64,000 nucleotides of DNA, taken from contig CAOLHI010000396.1 in NCBI GenBank assembly GCA_948474755.1, forward strand, positions 603,362 to 667,361, written 5' to 3'. The DNA is from Ctenosaura bakeri (lineage: Eukaryota > Chordata > Lepidosauria > Squamata > Iguanidae). Positions 10,277 to 23,300 of the stretch are shown one piece after another; position 1 is the first letter of the stretch, and every line of letters begins with the position of its first letter. The notes below the pieces were generated by a model. It worked only from the letters and a program-made list of their open reading frames with translations, had not been told where the DNA came from and did no database searches. The position numbers and the translations under genes were made by a program.

Positions 10277-10605
10277 ATATATATATAATATATATATATA
10301 TTTAATATATATAATATATATATATATATTATATATATATATTTATATATATATTATATTATATATATATTTATATATATATTATATTATATATATATTT
10401 ATATATATAATATATATATTTTAATATATATATATTTATATATACAGCTTACATTTATATATATATTTACATTTATATATATATATTTAATATATATATT
10501 TATATATATATAGCTTACATTTATATATATTTATATATATATATAGCTTACATTTTATATATATATATAGAACGCTTACATATTATATATATATGCACAT
10601 ATATA
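10277..10605. repeat. (TA)n / (TTATATATA)n microsatellite
   Basis: About 330 bases are almost entirely alternating T and A. They are organised as a degenerate higher-order repeat of tatatatattta units, interrupted several times by agcttacat or atttaca spacers. A pure (TC)n tract follows at 10614-10631. Confidence 0.95.
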
Positions 10606-10613
10606 TGTAAGAT

Positions 10614-10631
10614 CTCTCTCTCTCTCTCTCT
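10614..10631. repeat. (TC)n microsatellite
   Basis: A run of about nine tc units directly downstream of the TA-rich tract. Confidence 0.9.
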
Positions 10632-11010
10632 AAGTTATTTACTGCAACAAAACTTACAGAGCTCCTTCTCCTGTTAAATTTGCTGCTACACCTACTACTC
10701 TTACTTTTTATTTTTATTGTTTTTCATGGTGGTATAGCAATGCTTTATAGTTTTCACACACACTGCGTCGTTCCATTTTTAGCAAAGCAAAAAATAAAAT
10801 AAAATAAAAAATACACAGCAACAATTTAAAATACCGTTAGCATTTTCCACGCTTAGTGAGTTTCCTAGTATTCTCGTTTTTTAAAAAAGAAGCATCTTCT
10901 AACAACACAATATTGCAGATGGTGTGGCTTTGAAAGAAAACATCATAGACTTCAGATTTGCCAAGCCTATTGGTAAAACTATCTCACTTGTACTCTAAGC
11001 GCTGGGCTTA

Positions 11011-11190
11011 GGCCATGTCCGCACTAGCCTGTTATAGCGCGATGGTTCCACTTTCAACCTCCTCTGGAATCCTGGGGTTTGCAGTTTCGGGAGGGGCCGG
11101 CCGGCCCCTCCCGAAACTGCAAACCCCAGGATTCCAGAGGAGGTTGAAAGTGGAACCGTCGCGCTATAACAGGCTAGTGCGGACATGGCT
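11011..11190. mobile_element. Palindromic MITE, copy 1 (full length)
   Basis: A 180-bp nearly perfect inverted repeat. Its arms start GGCCATGTCCGCACTAG and meet at a ggccggccggcc centre. It has no coding capacity. It belongs to the same family as the copies at 22867, 30028 and 33037. It lies about 150 bases upstream of the GC-rich promoter of the coiled-coil gene. Confidence 0.88.
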
Positions 11191-11339
11191 CTTGTGGTGA
11201 ACTATTAAGGCGGCTGTGGCTGTAGTTGAGCCCTCTGATGAACGACCAGGGCTGCACGCGGTACTACAGGTACTTCAAAGTAAGCCAAAGTAAGAACCTG
11301 CCAGCCAGTGTGGAATCCCTCCCCCACTCAACCTTAAAA

Positions 11340-11712
11340 ACACTTCCGGCACCCCCCCCCCTTGGAGGCGACCCCGGCTTTGTTTCGTCCTCTTAAGACT
11401 GAAAGGAAACCCGGGAGTCGCCAGTCGCCCCGAGACTCTCCGCAACCCCATAGAGCTGATGCACCAATGAGATTTTTCCGCTCGTCGCGCTCCCTCCAAT
11501 CGCCACGGCGCTTTCCAAAATTGCGCCCCGCCCATGAGGAAACGGGCCAATCCGGTTCCGCTTTGACTGCCGGTCGCCTCGGAGTTTCTCCACTGCGACT
11601 GGCGGCGAGGACGAGGGGAGGAGCGTGAGCGGACCTGTTTCCGGAACTTGCCGGTTGCCGTGGAAACCAGAGTCGCCCGAAGTTGTTGTTATAAGCCCGT
11701 CCGCACGGCAAG
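11340..11712 (+). promoter_or_regulatory. GC-rich promoter and non-coding first exon of the coiled-coil gene
   Basis: A CpG-rich island in otherwise AT-rich DNA. It has three CCAAT boxes in the same orientation (11464, 11496, 11547), an SP1-like ccccgccc (11526), an ETS-like ttccgg (near 11639) and an RFX X-box (11654-11667). The island ends at a strong donor, caag|gtgagg, after 11712. The next usable acceptor with an ATG beside it is at 14232, so the first exon is probably all 5' UTR. NF-Y boxes with an X-box are typical of cilium-related genes. Confidence 0.65.
11654..11667 (+). promoter_or_regulatory. X-box (RFX transcription factor site)
   Basis: GTTGCC-GT-GGAAAC matches the RFX consensus GTNRCC-N(0-3)-RGYAAC at all but one position. 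It lies about 45 bases upstream of the proposed first-exon donor, so it may sit in the 5' UTR or just at the start site. RFX factors drive many ciliary genes. Confidence 0.6.
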
Positions 11713-12002
11713 GTGAGGCCGTTCTGTCTTCCAGGGGGTCCCGAGCAGCCTAAATAGTCTCTTTGGCAGACCGGTTCACCCCTTTTCGGTTATGTCCTCA
11801 GGGAGGGGGGGTCTTAGCTGCATGCAGCAAAAAGTGTTTTAGAAGTGGGCGGAGTCCCTGCAGATAGTAACCTTTAAGGATCGCATCGGCTCTGCTTTCC
11901 AATAATAGCTCAAATTCTGTGCCAACAAGAGTGTATTATTTGTTCAGCAGCCATTATAAACCAGTGGGCTCTAGCACGTATTCACTTATGCAGATCTGGG
12001 AT

Positions 12003-12087
12003 AGCCATTTCCGCACTAGCCTCTTATAGCGCGATTATTCCACTTTCAACATCCTATGGAATCCTGGGGTTTGCAGTTTAGGGAGGA
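12003..12087. mobile_element. Palindromic MITE, left half
   Basis: Matches the left arm of the MITE family (gccatttccgcactagcc, then ccactttcaacatcctatgg). It breaks off where a CR1 3' end begins at about 12088. No matching right arm follows. Confidence 0.75.
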
Positions 12088-12238
12088 GCCAGTAGTGGAG
12101 TCTCCTTCCTTGGAGGTTTTTAAGCGGAGGCTTGATGGCCATCTGTCGGGAGTGCTTTGAGGGTGTTCCTGCATGGCAGGGGGTTGGACTGGATGGCCCC
12201 TGGGGTCTCTTCCAACTCTACATTTCTATGATTCTCTG
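12088..12238 (+). mobile_element. CR1 LINE 3' end fragment
   Basis: Contains the end of the CR1 ORF2 (gtggagtctccttccttgg, then gatggccatctgtcggg) and the short 3' UTR ending in tctatgattctctg. It is truncated at its 5' side, as most CR1 copies are. Confidence 0.85.
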
Positions 12239-12259
12239 TTTACTTACTTATATAATAAA

Positions 12260-12681
12260 CTAGCATATATACCTGGCGTTGCCTGGGATTTTATTTTCCT
12301 AAGTAATGCTTCTTAGAAAGATTTGAGATCCCGTGTCTCTAATTCCCCAAACTCTCTTGTCCAGTACCTGTCACTTTTCCCCATATTCCCCAATCCATTC
12401 TATATTCAGAGTTAGTAGCATACAGAGGTTGGGTTTCTGAGGGAATACTCTACCCTCCTCCTTGCTGCTAGGCCTCATCTCCGTAGCAACCAGCCAAGTC
12501 CAAGAGCTCTCTGACTGAGAATTCTAAAGGCCCCTCCCTAAACTGCAAAACCCAGGATTCCATAGAGTTTTCACAGGCACCCCATCATATGAAGTCTTTG
12601 CCTCACACAGCCAGTCATATGAGGTCTTCGCCTGCCTGACAGACATACAAACAAACAAACTGACTTTTATATATTAGCAGG
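12260..12681 (-). mobile_element. Putative non-autonomous Helitron
   Basis: Read on the minus strand, the segment starts near a taatatataaaagtcag motif. It ends in a short GC hairpin (complement of 12272-12287) followed by CTAG (12260-12263) and then T, which fits Helitron 3' ends. There are no inverted repeats or target duplication. Its middle (about 12505-12567) shares a 60-base stretch with the long form of the MITE at 22427, including ctgagaattctaaa. The 5' TC is not clear, so the left limit is uncertain. Confidence 0.5.
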
Positions 12682-14231
12682 TAATGCCTGCTCTGCATGT
12701 CATGGAAGCTTCTCTGTTCTTTCTTTTTTGAACCATGGACATTTTGAACCTGGAAAGCTAAAGCTTTTTTGGTTATAACAACTTCTGTTTAAAATGCTAA
12801 GTTTGCATAATGAGAAAGATTTATTCTTCTGTTTTGTTTCTTAAATAATGTTTTGTCCTGGTTGGCTTCAGTAGTTTGAGCCAGCTTGTATCAGGTGAGA
12901 AGATCGTCATTACAGGCTCTGTAATGAAGAAGCCAGGTGGTACTACAAACTTCTTGCCAAACAACACTAATCAATAGGGACTTCAGCAGTCTGTTGTTTT
13001 AAAGTAATTCTGTTACTATCTTTCCCTCCATATCTTCTTTAATAAGTTGAACAAATAGTACCCTATATGCCCATAGCATCGTCTTCTTTTACAGGTGCTC
13101 TGGTTGGTTAATGCTCTGACTTAACCCCTGGTGTGTCCTTCTGCTTCATTTTCATCTTTGAAGTAAAGACAAAAGAAAAATGGATGAACATACATACATA
13201 TACTTGTTCCTTTTCTCTTGCCTGTTAGCTTTAGATAGAATTAAAGTTCATTAATTTAGTCAGCTTTTACTTCTAGATAACCACAGGGTACCAGTTGAAT
13301 ATAAGGGGAATTATTATACACTTACGATTTTGCAGTGATTTGACTGTAAGTGCACTGTTTTAAAATCTTAGTTACTAAATAAATGCCATTAAAAATCTGA
13401 TTGTTAAATACTCAGATGGTCTGTACTCAAAACAGTACAATGAACTTTATCCAAATGGTTTGATTTAACCAGACTGTAGCTGTGTTTTGATGACTGGCTG
13501 ACATAGCTTGTTTTTTACATAATTGTAGAGCACTTTGCCATGCTAGTGCTGAGGATGATGGGAATTGTAGTCAACATATCTGGAGAAGACCAAGTTGAGA
13601 GAGCTGTTTACAGGATAATTGGATAGGAGCAATTTATTTATTTTTAAGTATGGTCACTATGACTTGTCTACATATGCTGTCAGATTTCATTTATTTTTAT
13701 TGCCTCTTTGTTTATTACATTTGTATTTTGCCTTTCCAGTGACAGTAATGCTCAAGGTACCTAACAATATAACTAAAACCATATAAAATATCATTAAAGC
13801 AAATTAGACAAAAAACATTAAAATTCATAATATACATTGTTTGCATATAATGTATGGTACATCTAAGCAATAAGAATCTGACTTTCAATCCTGACAGTCT
13901 AAACTGAGACTGTACAGTAAGTTGTACAGTAGGAATCAACTGGGAAAATAGATGTATTGATTCATTGACCTAGAGGACACACCAAGCTGAGAGCTATTCT
14001 GTTTATTTAAAGTTTAAACTGACAGGGCAAAGAGAATTAATGTGTATGCCAGCAAAATGCAAAACCGCAAGTCATGCAAGACATTGGGTGAAACTAGCTG
14101 AAAAATGAGCCACAGAATAATAAATATGATTGTATAAAATCCTGGTTTTTTAAAAATCCATAATAATGAATGTATTTTACTTAATAATTTAAAGTTCTGT
14201 TTCCATGGATGATTATTTTGTTTCTTTTTAG
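12682..14231. other. Rest of intron 1 of the coiled-coil gene
   Basis: AT-rich intron sequence. Near 13545-13580 is a short old repeat with the 'gggaattgtagtc' motif common in reptile genomes. Bases 13690-13930 look like a degraded LINE 3' end ('ttgtattttgcctttcc'). Confidence 0.4.
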
Positions 14232-14233
14232 AA

Positions 14234-14322
14234 ATGGAGAATACAGTTTTAAGCACAGAACCTGAGTATATCAAGAACCTCCAACAGCAAATTTACTTCC
14301 TTGAACTGGAGGCCAATTTTCT
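14234..14322 (+). CDS. Coiled-coil gene, coding exon 1
   Basis: The exon starts at 14232 after tttcttttta|g; the ATG at 14234 opens the frame (MENTVLSTEPEYIKNLQQQ). It ends in phase 2 after ...ANFCT-type codons TTT CT, directly before the U12-type donor ATATCCT. The split leucine codon is completed by the next exon. Confidence 0.78.
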
Positions 14323-17300
14323 ATATCCTGCACTGTGCTGTGTAATGTTAAATAAAAACCAATCAGCTAAGGAATAATACAAAAGGAATATTGAGAAGAA
14401 TACTTGTAAAGTACTATTGAACTAAGATATTTTATTATCATGGAAAACAAATGAAAACTGCTTGACTCTTTCCAGTTTTAACTTTCCATTTTCTATACTA
14501 AGTGTCATGAAAAAGAAACTATCCATGATGAATAAAGTTAATATTAATTTCAAATCCCCTTTGACCTTAACTGTTATCACTCGTGAACAGGCTAAAAAAA
14601 CCACTGATCTTCAGCCTCGTGTGATGTCTGAAATGGAACACATCCTGCAAAAGCTACAGGTAAAAGTTTTCTTTATCTGTCTTTGTAAAGTTAACAACAT
14701 AACCAGTGCTTACGAATCCTGTCTTTTGTGTCTTAGTTTTCACTCAAATGAGGGTGGAGCAAATCTTTTAGAATAACATACTACAGATTTTTGAGAACAA
14801 TATATTATAGGGTTTTTTTCCCCAATTTTAGCTGGTTATCATAAGGCTATGAAATCAAGGTTGTAGCACAATATTGGATTCACAGAAACATCTGTCCCAA
14901 TGCATCAGCCAGACTTCTGCAGCTTCTTCCAGGAGTTCTGCATCTTGGAACTGGTCAAATTTATAGTGACTTAAAATCTAAAAGAGGTACCACTCTAATG
15001 AAGAACAGTCAAATGGTAACAACAAACAAGTGCACAATAAATGTATGGTGGGATGACAACTTATGGACTTCCACATGTTGCATCTCTTATTTCCATCAGC
15101 CACAACCAGCATGGCCAATGGTCAGACATGGGAGTTTTAGTCCTACAGCACTGCAAGGGTCACAGGTTGCCCACTCTTAATATGTAAGGTCTTATTTTAT
15201 TTCCAGTCCAAAATTCAGTCTGTTATAAAACAAACTGAAAACACTTGCCTACCTTTTCAAAATGTAGCTATAATGTTAATTAAAATGAGTCAAATTTGCT
15301 ATACAGTATTTTTATTTTCTCACAGGAATTCCAATCTCAGTCTGATGGCCTCCAGCTAGAGCTAAAAAGAAAAGAATGCGGTCTGAGTATGCTGAAGGCA
15401 GAGAGAGAACGACTTAGTAACCAGCTCAGTATGGCTGATGGTAATGATTCATTTATTATTATTGTCATGATTGGCCTGTATCTTTCATGTCTTCTTTACC
15501 CCAACTCTCAGGGATCGTTTTTTTTGTTTGTTTTTTTGTTTTTGATAAACAAATTGAGATTTCTGGTGCTATTTTGAGCCCTATCAGAAGTGAAAGTCCT
15601 TGGTGTAGGAAGCTGGCAGTTACGAGACAAAAACCAATTAGCTATGTTGAACATGGAATGTCGTCACTCATTGCTTCTTGGGAACCAACTGGGAGGCTTC
15701 ACAGCCCTCTGGAGTAAGCTTTTGGGGCTCATAGGAACTGTAGTGCAGAGGAAGAAGAAGTCTCCTCTTCCATATTCTTTAGATAAAAGCAGTTCCATCA
15801 GCACATTCTGCAATTAATATAACCTGTTGTATCCAGGCCTCTTGATAAAAAGAAGTCCTTTTCACATGGCATTTTCAATGCGAAAGGGCCCCTTGAGCGT
15901 TGTGCAAATGTGACGAGCGGTACACACAATGCACTCACATTTGCACAATGCTCCAGGGCCTGACACGGACCGCGCACGCATTTTTTCATTTTCAGCCTTT
16001 CTTGAGAAAGAGAGTTCTGTAAAGCCATGATCACATGTTGCTGTTCAAATAGTTGAAGGCTCCTAGAAGCTATATAAAGTGGGGCAGGGGAAGGAAAGTT
16101 AGTCTAAATGCCCTGAGAAATTTTGATATGTACATTTGTTTTTGAAAATTAGTTTTAGCATTATTGTAAAAGACTGAAGAAAACAAACAAAACATCTTCT
16201 CTTCTATGCAAAATGTCTTTGTTTTCTTTCTCCTGCTTTTTAAAATATTTTGTGAACATTCTCTTATCCACAATCAGCCATCTTGAAAAGTCTAGTTGAA
16301 AGTAGTCAGAATCTTTAATTAAGATAATTTATAACTAATAACCAATTTTCTGTTTACGTTTCTTTTGAAGTAAGGACTATGATTGTATACACTTGTGTAG
16401 GATTGCAGCCTAAGTGAATCATTTCCACAGTCAGCACCAAGAGACAAGTCTTGCAAGATCGTTGCTTGTTCCTGTATCTGATCTGCAGGGTACTGGGGGG
16501 AAACTTTTGATTATTAGGCACTGTTGAGCTGGAAAAAAATATATCTGTGAGGAATAAATGAAAGGAGAAGAAATTTTCTCTTTCAAAATTGATATGATAG
16601 GAGTGCATGTACCCGTAGCCAAATATGCTGGCATGTGCCCTTGACTTATTCATTTAGAAGTTCTGCCCACGAAAAGAAATAGTTTAATATCCTAGATGTT
16701 CCTACAAGAGACAGATCATTTTCTGTGATCTTTACAATTTCCCTCCTTCCTCACTTATGTTGAAAAAACAGTGGTACAAACTAATTTATAAACAAACAAG
16801 CAAACTGGAATAGGATACATACATATTTGATATTTTTATTAAAATGTTTGTATTGAACCCTGTATTGGAATAGGATATATGTGTATTTGTTATTTTTATT
16901 ATAATATTTATGTTCAACCCTGTATCATATATCAGTGCAGCATACAATAGAATCAATTTAACCAGTTGAACAATATAAAACCAGTAGAATAATATAAAAC
17001 AACAGCAAATAAAGCATAAGTGAAACCCCAATAACGGCCCAATCCTCAGAAACAGTTCTACTGATTTTAGTGAACTAACTTTCAGATGGCAGCATTAGGG
17101 CCAGTTCACACTGCAGATTTCTCCACACAAATAAGTAGAATTAGAAAAGTTACTGTAACCTGCATTCTGAGGAGACTGATGCTATTCTGTTATCATAGAA
17201 GCAAGTTTTTTCAGCATTTGTATTGCAAGAGCCAGCTGCTGGCTGTATGCTAACCCATTCTTCATGCAGTTAATTGCATGGAATAATTTTTGCAGTGAAA

Positions 17301-20300
17301 GAACAGGTTTTCATTTTTCACCCCCAGGGTCATTTAGGCAAGCCACCCAGCTGTAAACACAGAAATGACAGCAATCTGGGGAAGTAATCTGACAACGGTA
17401 GCTATATCATCCTCTTGTATATTGAAGCCTGTGGATACTGTGCCCATTTTGGAGAGCCATGTAGTACTTGCATTTGTTAAATCAAAACACAATAGGTGAA
17501 AACAGTGAGAGATTTAATTTGAAGCAAATATAAATATATGTTGTATATTTTGAAGGATAAGATTCAAGCATCATACTTCAGTATCAGTATTGGTTAAATT
17601 TTAAAATAACACCACCATGTGGTAAAAATTTTGTATTACTGCTTCAAATGATGCCTGTAGGAAATTTCATTGTAAAGTATTTATTTAATTCAGTTTCTCA
17701 ATCCTTCTTTGGAGAGAAAATCTAATTTTACTTCCAACTAGAGTAGACCCACTGAATCAGTAGGCTTTATGTAAATATTGAGTTACTGCTCAGGATTTGA
17801 TTCAATAGCTCTATTCTAGTTGAGACTAGCAATTGAATGTATGCCAAAATGGTTTTCTGTTATAATTTGTTTATACTTAAAAGTAGATTTGATAGCAATT
17901 AGCAACAACAAATACAAACTAATCTCTAAAACACAGTGCAAATATATGGAGCTTGGACAGGATGAAAATTAATTTCTCTGGTTTTCTGATGTGTTTTTCA
18001 AGCAATTTCTGTATTCTTAAGGACAAAGCTCAAAGTGTGGTTGTATTTGCTAGATCATTAGTTCTTCTGGCAACTTCTCTTGGTAAGTAAGTGTTCCATT
18101 GATATAAAATGGAAACTATGGAAGAGTATGTGCTTATATAGTTGCCATTTACTTCAGTTCAACTTGTAGAGAAAAATTCCCTGTGAAAAATGCTCTCTCT
18201 TCTTTGTGTGTCTTCCCTTTCTTGGCAAGCCATTCACTAAAGAAATAGATTTCATATTATATTTATTGTTTAGGGTAACTTGTGTGCTATGAGCAATACC
18301 TGTCCCCCGTAAATAGAAAAGCTGCCTTATTAAATAGATCAGTGGTTCATATATTGTCTTTTCTGAGTAGCAGCAGTTGGCCAGTCAGGATCTGCTACCT
18401 AAGATTCTTTAATGGAGATGCCAGGGAGTTGATCTTTACAACTCAACACCACTTGTGATCTTGAAAACTGGAGCTTGTGCACACTAGCAGTTTATCACTC
18501 TCTCTTTCTGTGCAATACTAAAATATTAGCTAATATGCCACTGCCACTGTTTCCAAGAGATCTTCCACCAGTGTCACTATCTTTTCCTGCCCACATACAG
18601 ACAAGCAACTGCTATAGCCCAATAGCTTAATGCATTTGACACATTTAAGTCTGACTCCTTAGCAAAAGTCTGTCTGATGTTGGAGACCTTACCAGTAGCA
18701 ATGTAGTAACTGCCAACATAGTGGAAGCATATAGTCCCACCAGCATGGAAAGCTAGTATACACTCAGTAAATGAAACTGTTACCCCCTTGGCAGAGCCTG
18801 TCCAGGGGGAATATAAAATTAATATCAAATAAATATTCTATGCCAGAGAGGTTGCCCAGCCGGGTGCATAGACAAAATAGGTCAAGCGACCGGACATAGG
18901 TCAAAGCCAGGAAAACCCCTAGTCATGTTTCCCAAGGAGACCTCAGGCTAGATACATCCATACAAACTCAGTCACACAAAGCCAACTTAAGGGGATTACC
19001 AGGTTTTCTCCAGGTTGAGCAACTCTGACTTCAGCAAATCTTCCAAGGATGAGGTCCATTTACATGAACCAATCACGCAAACCATCAAGTTACTATTGTG
19101 GGGCATTTTTCCTTTTATTATGGCCCTTGTTCTTCCCGGGAGAGGGCCTGCCCTCGAGGTACGTTCTGCCCTACAAGTAGTCCCCGTTTTTGAGAGTCTC
19201 TTTGGAAAACTCCCCGCCACGCTAGCAGACTGGCACTCTGTTAGTTGAGTAGTCCCCTCAGCTACCTCTCTTTGCTGTGTTCCATCCTTCTCGCCACTTC
19301 CTCGACTGAAGACTTCTGGACAGGTGCAATATCACCACCTCTACACCCTCCCCGCTATATCTCTATAATTTTTTACCTCTTTCCCTTCTCGATAGGCCTT
19401 GTGTGCATGAGTGAGTGATTGCGTTGGTGTATAAGAACATGTTTGTTAATAAAATCCATTTATAGTACAATTATCTGGCTTTTTGCTTGCTCTCACCCTG
19501 TAAAAATTGAGTAGAAGATCCTGCTGGGTTACCCTGCCCTTCGTTCTGATAACACCAGTGCTCCGCTAATTCCCCTAGTCTGCATTTTTGGAACGAATCA
19601 AGGTGTCCCCAGGGGATCCCCAGAAGCCAGGATAACAAAACCACAGGTCTGAATTTGTAAGGTCAAGCAGAGCTGTTGATGACCAGGGCTCTTGGAAGTA
19701 TCTCATACAAAGGGTGACCATAAGTCAAAGCTGCTTGATAGCAAATGACAACAACAGTGTGTGTTGCTGGAAAGATTGGGAACTTGGGAAGAATTACATC
19801 AAAAGTAGAGAAGAGCCCTATATTCTAAGGCTGGATTTCAGTTTTGTAGATAGGCTGTTGTTGTTTTTGTTCCGGAAGGCTTTTGCAGTTGGATGCTGTT
19901 GTGTTCTTGTTGCATCACTGTGTATTGTCTTGGTGTTTTGTATCGGTGGTCTCTATTGGAATTCTAGACATGAATTTAGCCAAATTTTTTGTTGCTGTTG
20001 TTGGGACCTTTGTTTATATCCTGCCTTTCCCCACAAACTGGGACTCGATATGTATTAAAAGATAAAAAATAAAATGAGTACTATATAGTTAAAACACACA
20101 GAAGATCAGTATCAAAGTAGAATTAAACTATGAACAGTATAAACAGTATAAACAATTTAAATAAAAGGCATTTAAAACAATACGATTAAAACAGTACAGC
20201 ACCTTCTTAAAGCCATTCCCTTTAAAAACTTCAGTTCTAAGAAGCTGTTGGAATGAAAAAGTCTTTGGTTGGTGACAGAACAACAACAAGGAGGAAGTCA

Positions 20301-23300
20301 TTCTATCCTCCTTAGCAAGGGAGTTCAATAGCCTAGTGCACAGCTTGCCAAACTTTTCATGTTGTTGACACACTTTTTAGACATGCATAATTTTGCAACA
20401 CAGTAATTCAGTAAGTGGAGGCAGCCCTCCACCCAAGCTTGGCCTGCCAATGCTGCCACTACCCTCTCCAGGGTCTTCCTTGGCCTGGGGCAGCAGCAGG
20501 AGAGGCAGCCCCTCCCCCTGGCCCGCCACCATCACTGCTGCCCTCGCCAGGGTCTTCCTCAGCCGAAGGCAGCAGCAGCAGAGGCAGCCTCTTCAACTGG
20601 GCCTGGTCTGCTACAGCGGCAGGAGAGGCAGCCCCCCACCTGTTACGTTCATGTGATACATGTACACCCTGCAGGTGACACACTAACTTGTCACGACACA
20701 CAGTTCAGAAAGCTCTGACCTTGAGATAGCCACTGAGAGGTTCCTGTCTTACATCCCCAAAAGCCAAACTGGTAAAAGTAGTGGGATTCAGAGAAGGGTC
20801 TCTCTTGAAGATTTCAGGGCCTGAGCTGGCTTATACGGGGAGTTATGATCTGCCTGAACATAAGCCACATACAGCTTTATAGGTCATAACCATACTTTGA
20901 ATGGTGCCCAGAAACAGACTGGCAGCCAGTGGAACTGTGGCAACAAGTCATATGTTCCCTGTAACCAGGACTGGAGAACAATTTGGCTACAGATCTTTGT
21001 ACCAACTGAAGTTTCCAAGCATATTTCAAAGGCAGACCCATATAGAACATGTTACAATAATCCAAATGGGATGTAAATAAAACATATGTCGCTGTAGTTA
21101 GACCAGGAGTGCCCGGGAATGGGCACCATTGTAACTCTAGCTTTATATGTGCAAAAGCACTCCTAAGCACTCCAGAAACCTGAGCCTCCAGGGTTCAAGG
21201 CTGATTCCAGGAGTATACTCAACCTGCATCTTCAGAGGCAATGTAATTATTAATTTTAGGTGGTAAGTTGATCTAAAAACTCTAATATTGGAAAAGAAGA
21301 AAAAAACACTTTTAAAAGCTAAATGTAGCTGTATAGAGATTATGTAGACAACCTGGAGTGCCTTTTCCTCTTTGACCATATTCATCATGTTCCAGGTATC
21401 ATGTGCTGGTATCACAGCCTACAAACCACCATTTCCGCACTAGATTGTTATGGGCCGGCCCCTTCCAAAACTGCAAACGACAGGATTCCATAGGGTGTTG
21501 AAAGTGGAATAATAGCACTATAACAGTCTAGTGTGGAAATGGCCACATCATTAACTGCTTCATCTCCAGTTCAAACTGAATACATTTGAAGCAATGATGG
21601 GGGAAAAAGAGCCGCCAAGCAGGCTTAACACAAGCAAAAGTTTTCTTATATTTAAGGTCTGATTCTGCATTTTAGTCACTCTTAATTTTTACTTCTCTCT
21701 GTCTCTGAATAGAAGTCTGACAAACTACCCATCATAAAGTTTAGCTGAAAAACTCTCAATATTTCTTTGTGTTTAACTTTTTAATATTCCTAAATCTAGT
21801 TTTACAAGGTGTCCTAAAAACACCCTCCTGGCCAAAAAATACATCAAAATCCAGTTTAAGAGAGTCATGCTTTACTCCTGCTGAAATTAACAGGGCAAGT
21901 AAGTCATGACTAATTTAATTTCCATTGATTTTAGTGGGACTAAAGGAATGATTAAAAGTCACCATGCAATCCATAGTTTGTTCACTGCATTTTCCCTTAC
22001 AACTTTGTTGAGTTTTCCCCACTCAATTGGACATTAATATTCTTTTCTGCTCTATCACCTTTGATTAATGTTAGAGTGGTTCCATCATCTCGTGCCTCCT
22101 GTTCACTTCTAGAGTTACCTACGGCACTTCTTTGACCTTTTCACTTTAGATTCTTCATCCATTTGAGTACACCAGTTTATATGATTTTTAACTGCTATAC
22201 TATTTTGATGATGGAAATTTCTTCACTGTATATCTTTAAAACATCCTTATCTGACTGTAGAGATACATGGCCCTTTTTACTGTTTACAAGTCATTTAGAT
22301 TACATTGCAAAGAGTGGCATTCTCATTGTTTGGTAATTTCTACAGCCATATATGTTTGGCAACTTCTACTGCCATCTCTTTCTTGTAAGAGCCAGTGTAG
22401 TTTAGTAGGTTGAGTGTTGGATGAGGGGCCTTTCTGCACTAGGCTGTTCTAGTGCTATTATTCCACTTTCAACATCCTGTGGAATTCTGGGGTTTGTGGT
22501 TTACTGAGGCCAAAGAGCTCTCTGGCTGAGAATTCTAAATGCCCTTCCCTAAACTGCAAACCCCAGGATTCCATTAGATGTTGAAAGTGGAATCATAGTA
22601 TGAAAACAGTGTAGGGTGGAAATGGCCTAGGATTCTAGGAAACTCACTGGGTGACCTTGAGCAAGTCACAGTCTCTTGGCCTCTGAGGAACACAATGGCA
22701 AACCTACTCTGAACAAATCTTGCCAAGAAAACACTGTGATGAGTCAGAAATTATTCAAAGGCACACAGTGATAATCTTTCTAACAGGTTAATTGCTTTTT
22801 TTTATTTGTTTGCTTGTTTGTTCTCCCACCTTTCTCTTGGGGTGGCACTCAGTGTGCTCACATCAAGGCCTTTTCCGCTCTACACTCTTATAGTGTGATG
22901 ATTCCACTTTCAACATCCTGTGGAATCCTGGGGTTTGCAGTTTTGGGAGGGGCCGGCTGGCTCCTCCCAAAACTGCAAACCCCAGGGTTCCATAGAATGT
23001 TGAAAGTGGAATCATCGCACTATAAGAGTGCAGTGCGGAAAAGGCCCAAGTCAAGAACAAAGTGCACTAAAAACCTATTTCATACAAAAGTTTAAAACAC
23101 ATTAAACAAACAGGTCCATTAAAACCACTACAACAATTAAAAACAGATTAAAACATAGTAAAAGTATCAAAGACATAATATACCTGATTAAAAATATATT
23201 TCTGCCACAATAAGTTAAATACTAAAGGCTAGCCAGCAGAAAGAAAACAAACAATTGATATGTCAATTAGTTGGATATAAAAATTAATAAAATCACAAGA

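Noticed and set aside
14323..14580. GT-AG splicing alternatives around this intron (for example a donor at gctgt|gtaatg with the acceptor gaacag)
   Set aside because: It would insert a short non-helical stretch and drop the REQ codons, and the sites are weaker than the full set of U12 signals.
20393..20678. CAG-rich open frames as a polyglutamine-type gene
   Set aside because: Both frames and the opposite strand are open because of imperfect repeats; there are no splice sites or conservation signals.
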